A DNA stretch of 10,668 nucleotides. Source: Opitutia bacterium. Its GTDB lineage: Bacteria > Verrucomicrobiota > Verrucomicrobiia > Opitutales > Opitutaceae. The notes under the pieces are model-generated. The model saw only the letters and a list, made by a program, of their open reading frames with translations. It searched no databases and was not told where the DNA came from. The stretch is from NCBI GenBank assembly GCA_003157575.1, contig PMKA01000458.1:1-10668 (forward strand). Reading direction: 5' to 3'. A program made the position numbers and the translations under genes. Numbering within the stretch: position 1 is the stretch's first letter; every line of letters starts with the position of its first letter. Shown here one piece after another: positions 5,667 through 10,668 of this stretch.

Positions 5667-6956
5667 TCAGTCGGGGACCGCCCGCAGCACATGACAGACG
5701 TTGCTGCCTCCAAAGCCGCTGCTGTTGTTCAGGACAACCCGCGGCGCGATCGGAACGCTCGCCCGCGGCAGATCGAGCCCTTCGCAGGCCGGATCCGGCG
5801 TCACCAGATGGGGATTCCCGGGCATGAAACCCTCTTTGAGCGCCAACACGCAGAAGGCAGCCTCCATCGCACCCGACATGGACAGCGGATGACCGGTGAG
5901 CCCCTTGGTGCTGCTGATCCGGGGGCGGGCGCCCGCAGCCGTGAAGACGGCCCGCAACGCGAGGGCCTCGGCACGATCGCCCACCGGTGTCGAGGTGCCG
6001 TGCGCATTCACATAATCGACATCTTCCGGCCCCACACCCGACTGCTCGAGAGCCCGTCGCATTGCCAGACGAAGTCCGGCGCCTTCGGGATGCGACATCG
6101 CCACGCTGTAGCCATCCGCCGCCTGGCCCCAACCCAGCAGCTCCGCCCGGGCCCGGGCGCCCCGCGCTGCGGCAAATCCCGCCTCTTCAATGATCAACAC
6201 CGCGGCGCCGCCGCCGCCCACAAAGCCGTCGCGTCCCGCATCAAACGGTCGCGACGCCAGCAGAGGATCGCTCGCGCCCGAGAGCGCGCGCATCGCAAGG
6301 AACGGAAGCAGCGTTTCGGCGTTGAGCTCCTCGGCGCCCACCACAATCACCCGCCGGAGGCGGCCCAGCCGGATCGCATCGAAGGCAAAACCCAACGCGT
6401 GGCTGGCGGAGGCACAGGCGGAAACAAAGCCGCAAACCGCCCCCGTGATGTGAAAATGCGCGGCAAGGTTGAAATTCAGCGTGCCTGCGATGGAGCTGAC
6501 GACTCCCATCGGATTTCCCCGCTCTCCGCGCACTGCATGCATCTGTGCCAGATTGCTGTGCAGGAGCATCGCAGACCCGGCCGAGGCGCAAAACAGGCCC
6601 GTTTCATCATCTCCGGCGATCGCCTCCGGGGAAAGCCCCGCGTCGCGCAACGCCTGTTGCACTGCGCACAGGGCGTAGACTCCGTGCGGCGCCAGACCGC
6701 GCAGCGTTTCGCGGGGGATGCCGTACTCCGGCGGCCACGCCCAGTCGCGCCAGTTCGTCGAATCGACCGAAAACTCCTTCACCGTCCCCGCCACCTTTAC
6801 GGGCAGATCCGGGTTGCCCATGAGCACCACCGGCGCCAGGCCATGCCGGCCGGCCCGCAAATTCGCCGCCACCGTGGCGCCATCGTTCCCGATGGGTGTG
6901 ATCAGGCCGAGGCCGGTGACCACCACCCGGGGGAATGGAAAAACGACCGCGTTCAC
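5667..6956 (-). CDS. FabF-like beta-ketoacyl-ACP synthase II
   Basis: A 429-residue condensing enzyme close to FabF in length and motifs. The first strand is RVVVTGLGLITPIG (10-23). The nucleophile is Cys181 in VSACASASHA. Histidines are in VNAHGTSTP (H319) and STKGLTGHPLSMSGA (H356, with Lys351), and the C-terminal loop is NNSSGFGGSNV (410-420). It would elongate ACP-bound chains with malonyl-ACP. Two starts are possible. GTG at 6956 overlaps the ACP stop by four bases (GTGA) and puts the first strand where FabF has it. ATG at 6989 would add 11 residues (MQGGAETTCGC) and overlap the ACP by 37 bases. I chose GTG. It is a second, separate ketosynthase from the one paired with the chain-length factor; aryl-polyene systems commonly have two such enzymes with complementary roles. 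Initiation of the aryl starter or late elongation is possible but cannot be assigned from sequence. Confidence 0.92.
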   Translation of the reverse strand: MNAVVFPFPRVVVTGLGLITPIGNDGATVAANLRAGRHGLAPVVLMGNPDLPVKVAGTVKEFSVDSTNWRDWAWPPEYGIPRETLRGLAPHGVYALCAVQQALRDAGLSPEAIAGDDETGLFCASAGSAMLLHSNLAQMHAVRGERGNPMGVVSSIAGTLNFNLAAHFHITGAVCGFVSACASASHALGFAFDAIRLGRLRRVIVVGAEELNAETLLPFLAMRALSGASDPLLASRPFDAGRDGFVGGGGAAVLIIEEAGFAAARGARARAELLGWGQAADGYSVAMSHPEGAGLRLAMRRALEQSGVGPEDVDYVNAHGTSTPVGDRAEALALRAVFTAAGARPRISSTKGLTGHPLSMSGAMEAAFCVLALKEGFMPGNPHLVTPDPACEGLDLPRASVPIAPRVVLNNSSGFGGSNVCHVLRAVPD

Positions 6957-7309
6957 GCAACCACAGGTCGTTTCTGCTCCACCTTGCATGCGACAAAGCT
7001 GCGGAGATCTCCGACGGTCCGCAGCTGGATCAACTCCTTGTTCTCAATCCGCACCTGCAGCAGGTCCTCCAGAAAAAAGACCGTCTCGGCGACGGCAAGG
7101 GAATCGTATCCAAGATCCTCGATCAGCCGCATCCCGTCGGTCAGCGCCGCTTCGCAGGGGCGAGGCATGTAATCGCGAACGACCGCGAGCACCACGATGT
7201 GCAGCGCATCGATGTCGCCGGTCGAACGAAAATGCCTGTAGGCATCCCGGACCTCCAGGGGAAACCGCTGCAATTGCGCGACTGTATCGGGAACAGATGG
7301 GGGGAGCAT
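6953..7309 (-). CDS. Acyl carrier protein with N-terminal extension (ACP 2)
   Basis: A 118-residue protein whose C-terminal 80 or so residues are an ACP. The phosphopantetheine site is EDLGYDSLAVAE, with Ser70; it is followed by TVFFLEDLLQVRIENKELIQLRT, a normal helix II and loop. The first 30 residues or so (MLPPSVPDTVAQLQRFPLEV and on) lie outside the usual ACP domain, which is 75-90 residues. They could be a docking segment, or the true start could be internal; there is no later ATG before helix I other than those inside the ACP fold, so the ATG at 7309 is kept. GGCGGAA immediately precedes the start but is too close for a standard Shine-Dalgarno. It is the first gene of the minus-strand train, coupled to the FabF-like enzyme by a GTGA overlap. 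Two different ACPs in one cluster suggest separate starter-loading and extension carriers, which is an inference. Confidence 0.9.
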   Translation of the reverse strand: MLPPSVPDTVAQLQRFPLEVRDAYRHFRSTGDIDALHIVVLAVVRDYMPRPCEAALTDGMRLIEDLGYDSLAVAETVFFLEDLLQVRIENKELIQLRTVGDLRSFVACKVEQKRPVVA

Positions 7310-7452
7310 TTCCGCCAGCGACAGATAACGCCGCCAATGCGCTTCTCAAGCTTAGACTTCTTGCTCTTGAAGCCGTGGCGGAGAACGATTTGCTTCGCGG
7401 GCGCGGTCCGGCGGCACGTGCGTCGGATCGCGCCGATTTCATCCCCCACGCC
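7310..7452. promoter_or_regulatory. Divergent intergenic region, candidate bidirectional promoter
   Basis: This is the only head-to-head junction in the window: the ACP 2 train leaves leftward and the radical SAM/ligase pair rightward. Promoters for both are expected here. The stretch at about 7341-7372 is locally AT-richer and contains TTGAGA and TATC-type hexamers on the minus strand, but the spacing and -10 match are poor, so no promoter is placed exactly. An 8-bp palindrome GCACGTGC lies at 7414-7421. The plus-strand frame is open through the whole region, but the sequence before 7453 has no family-like content. Confidence 0.4.
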
Positions 7453-8970
7453 ATGCGCGTCACACTCGTCCACCCGGCCGGCTTCAACTTCATGCCCGGC
7501 CAGCCGGATTTCACCGTGCTGGCCAACCGGATGGCGCCGCTCGGGATCCTTTCGCTCGCAGCGTGGCTCGAGCAGCACGGCCACCCGACGGCCGTGCACG
7601 ATTGCCTGGGCCCCTGCGCCCCCGCCGGCATCGAGGCCAACGCCGCCGCCATCATCGCGACCCGCCCTGAGCTCGTCGGCTTTTCCGCAACCACCTCCGG
7701 TTTCATGGACGCGGTGGATCTCTCCGTCCTCCTCAAGGCCAGGCAGCCGCACCTGCGGATAGTCTTCGGCAACGTCCACGCCTCTTCGCTCGGCGCCGCC
7801 CTGTTGGAACATTTTCCGGAGATCGACTGCCTTTGCGTCGGAGAGGGCGAGGGGCCTCTCCTCGATCTCGCCGACGGCAGGCGGCCCGCTGACATTCCCA
7901 ATCTCGTCTTCCGCGACGGCGGCCGCGTGGTCTCAAACCCGCGACGCCCCCGCATCCGGGATTTGGATCAACTGCCGTTCCCGGCTTACGAAAAACTCGC
8001 CGGTTTTCCCAAAGGCTATCATCTGCCTTTGTTCTCCTTCCGAAAACGATGGGGCGCCACGATGATCACCTCGCGCGGTTGTCCCTACACCTGTTCGTTC
8101 TGCGACCGCACGGTCTTTGAGCATCTCTACAGGTTCAACTCCGCAGCCTATGTCTACGAACAGATGCGCCACCTGCGGGACCGCTTTGGCGTCCGCCACA
8201 TCAACTTCTACGACGACCTCTTCACCGCGCAGAAAACTCGTGTCGACGAGTTGTGCGCCCTCCTCATCGACCGGCCGTTGGGGATGGAATTCAACTGCGC
8301 CATCCGCACCGGCCAGACCTCCGACGAAATGCTCCGGCTTCTCCGGAGGGCCGGCGCGCTCATGGTCTCGCTGGGGATCGAATCGGCCGACCCGGCCATG
8401 ATGCAACGCCACAAGGCGGGCGTGTCGCTCGATGCGGTCCGCGAGACGGTCGGGAAGATCCATGCAGCCGGCTTGCGCGCAAAGGGCCTTTTCATCTTCG
8501 GCCTTCCCGGCGAAACCCGGGAGACTCTGAGGACGACCAGCGACTTCATCCTCTCGCTCGAACTGGACGACATGAACATGACGAAGTTCAGCCCGCTGTA
8601 CGGAGCGCCCATATGGGACGAATGCCGCGGCGGCGACTCCGGCGAGTTGAACGAGGACTGGCGGCTGATGAACTGTTTGAATTTCGTCTTCCGCCCCGCG
8701 GGTTTTGCCACCACCGGGGAAATGGACGCCCTCTACAACTGGCACGTCCGCCGCTTCTATAACAGTCCGGGCTACCGGCGTCGGTTCAGCCGGAGGATAT
8801 GTGAGCACCGATGGAGCCTGTGGCATCTGGCCCGGAATTCCGCCCAAACGCTGCGGGCCGCCCTCTATTTCAGGTCGAACCGGGCGCGCCTGGAGACAAC
8901 GGCCCGCCGGATCCCGCTTCACCCCCGACAGCCGCGGGACCTTCGACCGGCCATGCCTGGATCGCGGTGA
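7453..8970 (+). CDS. B12-binding radical SAM enzyme
   Basis: A 505-residue protein with the two-domain plan of BchE-like, cobalamin-binding radical SAM enzymes. Residues 1-150 or so form a Rossmann-like B12-binding domain: MRVTLVHPAG at the start, APLGILSLAAWLEQHGH (28-44), VGFSATTSGF (75-84) and EIDCLCVGEGEGP (123-135). The DxHxxG cobalamin motif of classical B12 proteins is absent, as is usual for this subgroup. The radical SAM core begins at TSRGCPYTCSFC, with cluster ligands C210, C214 and C217 (CxxxCxxC). It continues through NFYDDLF, SLGIESADP and GLFIFGLPGET, the usual SAM-binding and barrel elements. The ATG at 7453 is fixed by the MRVTLVHP opening; upstream codons are in frame but not family-like, and no Shine-Dalgarno is seen. 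Family members methylate unactivated carbons or do other radical chemistry. Placement before the aryl ligase suggests tailoring of the head group or polyene, which is inference. Confidence 0.9.
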   Translation: MRVTLVHPAGFNFMPGQPDFTVLANRMAPLGILSLAAWLEQHGHPTAVHDCLGPCAPAGIEANAAAIIATRPELVGFSATTSGFMDAVDLSVLLKARQPHLRIVFGNVHASSLGAALLEHFPEIDCLCVGEGEGPLLDLADGRRPADIPNLVFRDGGRVVSNPRRPRIRDLDQLPFPAYEKLAGFPKGYHLPLFSFRKRWGATMITSRGCPYTCSFCDRTVFEHLYRFNSAAYVYEQMRHLRDRFGVRHINFYDDLFTAQKTRVDELCALLIDRPLGMEFNCAIRTGQTSDEMLRLLRRAGALMVSLGIESADPAMMQRHKAGVSLDAVRETVGKIHAAGLRAKGLFIFGLPGETRETLRTTSDFILSLELDDMNMTKFSPLYGAPIWDECRGGDSGELNEDWRLMNCLNFVFRPAGFATTGEMDALYNWHVRRFYNSPGYRRRFSRRICEHRWSLWHLARNSAQTLRAALYFRSNRARLETTARRIPLHPRQPRDLRPAMPGSR

Positions 8971-9037
8971 AACGACGGTTCGGGATTCGCGCTGTTTTTC
9001 CTCGACCACCGTCCGGCCCTCCGCGCACGCTCCAGAC
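8971..9037. other. 67-bp spacer between radical SAM and ligase genes
   Basis: Short gap with no recognisable Shine-Dalgarno, terminator or promoter. The ligase frame is open across it, but has no ATG or GTG giving a family-like N-terminus before 9038. The two genes are probably co-transcribed. Confidence 0.35.
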
Positions 9038-10384
9038 ATGGGCGACACCCTCGGTCATTGCTGGCAGGAGACTGTCCGCCGCGCGCCGGCGGCGCTGGCG
9101 CTGATCGATGGAGAGAGCGGCCGCGCCTGGACACGGGCGGAACTGGACGCGGCTGCGGCGGCCTGGCAGGCCCGCTGGTCGGACTGCGCGCTTGCAGGCC
9201 GCCTTGTTCTCATGGCGGAACCAAATAACGCCCAATGGTTCCACCTCTTCCTGGGCCTGCTCCGGGCCGGAGCGGTGCCGGTGCCCGCGGATTCCACCGA
9301 ACCCGCCGCCGCGCTTCTCGAAATCGCAGGGATCGCTGGCTGCGCCTGGATCTGGCAGCGCGACCGCCTCAACCCCGTGACTTCCCGCCGGCCGGTGGCG
9401 CGGCGCGACCTTTGTCTGGTCAAGCTCACGAGCGGCAGCACCGGCAGGCCGCGCGCCCGCCGGTTCACGCACGCCCAGATGCGGGCCGACGGCAAACAGG
9501 TCTGCGCCACGATGGGAATCCGCCCTGACGATCTGAACCTCGCAGTGATCCCGTTCGGACACTCCTACGGTCTGGGCAATCTTGTGGTCCCGCTGCTCGC
9601 CCAGGGCACGGCGCTGGTTTGCGCGGCAAGTCCGCTGCCCAACGTGCTCGCAACCGATTGCGCCCGATGGCACCCCACGGTCTTTCCCGCGGTGCCGACG
9701 CTCCTGCGCGCCCTCGTCCAGGCCGACGTCGCTCCGGCAGCCTTTGCCAGTTTGCGGCTCGTTATCTCCGCCGGCGCTGTGCTGCCACCCGACGTCGCGA
9801 CCGCGTTCGCGACGAAATTCGGCCGGCGCGTGCATGGCTTCTACGGCGCAAGCGAAACAGGAGGCATCAGCTATGACCGCACCGGCGAGGCCACGTTGAC
9901 CGGCCGGAGCGTGGGCGCACCCATGGAGGGCGTGACCCTGCAATGGCGCCAGGACCGGCGCTTTGCCGTCAGGAGCGCCGCCGTCATGGGCCGCGGCAGT
10001 TTTATTCCTGCGGACCGCGGCCGCATCAATGAATTTGACGAACTCGTCCTGCTCGGGCGGGCGGGCAGGCTGGTCAAGATCGCGGGGCGCCGCCTCGATC
10101 TGGCCGAGATCGAGGCCGCCTTGCGCGCCGTCCCGGGTGTGCGCGACGCCTGCGCGATGGCCCATCCCTCGTTCGCCGATGCGCTCGCCGCAGCCGTCGC
10201 AGCGGATCTGACACCGGCCGACCTGCGCCAGGCCCTCCGCGAGCGCCTGGCTCCATGGAAGATCCCGGAGCGGCTGCTCGTGTTGCCGGCATTTCCGCAA
10301 ACCCTCCGGGGCAAAACCGACCGGCGCAGGATCGGTGTGCTGCTTGCCTCCCCCGGAACTTTGAACTCCGGACCGGATACATGA
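9038..10384 (+). CDS. AMP-dependent acyl/aryl-ACP or -CoA ligase (ANL superfamily)
   Basis: A 448-residue adenylate-forming enzyme, shorter than most CoA ligases (500-550) and similar to the compact ligases of aryl-polyene clusters. Visible core motifs: phosphate loop LTSGSTGRPR (130-139), GFYGASETGG (267-276, with the adenine-side aromatic and Glu), an aspartate in PADRG (D326) where the ribose-binding residue lies, the hinge region GRLVKIAGRRLDLAEIE (343-359), and a C-terminal catalytic lysine in LRGKTDRRR (K426). The phosphate loop ends in Arg (R139) where Lys is more common. It would activate a carboxylic acid as the adenylate and pass it to an ACP or CoA. With a chorismatase gene next to it, a hydroxybenzoate substrate is the best guess, but the specificity residues were not modelled. 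The ATG at 9038 gives MGDTLGHCWQETV, a normal N-terminal helix, and has no clear Shine-Dalgarno. It ends 59 bases from the convergent chorismatase gene. Confidence 0.9.
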   Translation: MGDTLGHCWQETVRRAPAALALIDGESGRAWTRAELDAAAAAWQARWSDCALAGRLVLMAEPNNAQWFHLFLGLLRAGAVPVPADSTEPAAALLEIAGIAGCAWIWQRDRLNPVTSRRPVARRDLCLVKLTSGSTGRPRARRFTHAQMRADGKQVCATMGIRPDDLNLAVIPFGHSYGLGNLVVPLLAQGTALVCAASPLPNVLATDCARWHPTVFPAVPTLLRALVQADVAPAAFASLRLVISAGAVLPPDVATAFATKFGRRVHGFYGASETGGISYDRTGEATLTGRSVGAPMEGVTLQWRQDRRFAVRSAAVMGRGSFIPADRGRINEFDELVLLGRAGRLVKIAGRRLDLAEIEAALRAVPGVRDACAMAHPSFADALAAAVAADLTPADLRQALRERLAPWKIPERLLVLPAFPQTLRGKTDRRRIGVLLASPGTLNSGPDT

Positions 10385-10443
10385 GGCTGGAGACGACCTT
10401 TCTTCCGGGCGCGGCCTTCTTGAAATCTGGCGGACTTCCTGCG
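10385..10443. other. Short convergent gap
   Basis: This 59-bp stretch separates the stop codons of two genes facing each other. A bidirectional terminator would be expected, but no stem followed by a T-run is visible. An 8-bp inverted repeat (GGGCGCGG 10407-10414, CCGCGCCC 10458-10465) has a 43-base loop and its right arm lies inside the chorismatase gene, so it is not called. Confidence 0.35.
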
Positions 10444-10668
10444 TCAAACGGCGGGTTCCGCGCCCAATAGGGTCGCCTCAATTTCAATATTGAGTTCCGA
10501 CCGGCAAAGGTCGGCCCGCAGATAGATCACGCGGTCGCCGGACCGGATCATCTCCTTCGTCAACACGTCCTCCACATCCGGAAGATCGACGGGATTGCGA
10601 AGATAGACCTTGAAATTGCGCGCGGCGACCCGACCCCGGTAATTGCCAAGACCGCCGAAAAGATCGGC
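10444..10668 (-). CDS. Chorismatase (FkbO/Hyg5/XanB2 family), C-terminal part
   Basis: The minus-strand frame is open from the right edge to TGA at 10444-10446, giving 74 C-terminal residues. They match the end of the chorismatase family: ARNFKVYLRNPVDLP (residues 16-30 of the fragment), then RVIYLRADLCRSELNIEIEA (46-65). In this family the end strand bears a cysteine (here C55) and, seven residues later, a catalytic glutamate (here E62). As I recall it, the cysteine is typical of the Hyg5/XanB2 type that forms 3-hydroxybenzoate rather than of FkbO, which forms a dihydroxycyclohexadiene acid. XanB2 makes 3- and 4-hydroxybenzoate for xanthomonadin in Xanthomonas. The product here would supply the aromatic head of the polyene, activated by the adjacent ligase. 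Most of the gene, including the pterin-like N-terminal half and other active-site residues, is outside the window, so subtype is provisional. Confidence 0.85.
   Translation of the reverse strand, partial: ADLFGGLGNYRGRVAARNFKVYLRNPVDLPDVEDVLTKEMIRSGDRVIYLRADLCRSELNIEIEATLLGAEPAV

Noticed and set aside
5691..7172. Long open plus-strand frame (493 codons) opposite the FabF-like and ACP 2 genes
   Set aside because: It is the antisense of clearly recognisable genes, is rich in Arg, His and Pro, and has no family motifs; an effect of high GC.
6718..7452. Possible 245-residue N-terminal extension of the radical SAM protein
   Set aside because: The extension runs antisense to the ketosynthase and ACP 2 genes and looks random; family-like sequence begins at MRVTLVHP (7453).
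10353..10371. CCGGA/TCCGG stem near the end of the ligase gene as a terminator
   Set aside because: A 5-bp stem with a 9-base loop, inside the coding sequence and without a T-run.
8870..10447. Long open minus-strand frame (525 codons) opposite the ligase gene
   Set aside because: The plus strand encodes an adenylating enzyme with all core motifs; the antisense product shows no domain-like sequence.
1..10668. tRNA, rRNA, CRISPR array, insertion sequence or integration site
   Set aside because: No tandem spaced repeats, no transposase-like protein, no terminal inverted repeats and no cloverleaf-like sequence were seen; nearly all of the window is accounted for by the listed genes.

Overview
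The window is high-GC bacterial DNA, densely coded. Two predicted outer-membrane-type lipoproteins and a lipid-A-type acyltransferase point to a Gram-negative host. Few of the chosen starts have a convincing Shine-Dalgarno sequence, which would fit a lineage such as Verrucomicrobiota, but the sequence alone does not fix the taxon and I hold that lightly.

The gene content reads as part of an aryl-polyene / xanthomonadin-like pigment cluster. These clusters make an aromatic head group carrying a conjugated polyene, built by a type II fatty-acid/polyketide-like system and then attached to a lipid. The right edge (10444-10668, minus) holds the C-terminus of a chorismatase of the FkbO/Hyg5/XanB2 family, which makes a hydroxybenzoate from chorismate. 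Facing it on the plus strand are a B12-binding radical SAM enzyme (7453-8970) and a compact AMP-dependent acyl/aryl ligase (9038-10384), the likely starter-activating enzyme.

Left of a 143-bp divergent spacer, a long minus-strand gene train runs to the left edge. In order of transcription it is: acyl carrier protein (ACP) with an N-terminal extension (7309-6953), FabF-like ketosynthase (6956-5667), a 304-bp gap without a convincing gene, two small lipoproteins (5362-4898 and 4873-4337), a second ACP (4232-3957), a second ketosynthase (3950-2823), a ketosynthase-like chain-length factor (2830-2177), a LpxL-like acyltransferase (2052-1138), a PlsC-like acyltransferase (1141-395), and a family 2 glycosyltransferase cut off by the left edge (398-1). 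Four junctions are overlapping stop/start pairs, so much of this train is probably one or a few translationally coupled operons.

Proposed logic (inference): the chorismatase supplies 3- or 4-hydroxybenzoate; the ligase activates it and loads an ACP; the ketosynthase and the ketosynthase/chain-length-factor pair extend the chain; the two acyltransferases and the glycosyltransferase build the lipid or sugar anchor; the lipoproteins act in the envelope. Ketoreductase, dehydratase, thioesterase and exporter genes expected in such a pathway are not in the window and may lie beyond either edge. The least expected parts are the B12 radical SAM enzyme, the two lipoproteins in mid-operon, and a 22-bp near-perfect dyad in the 304-bp gap.
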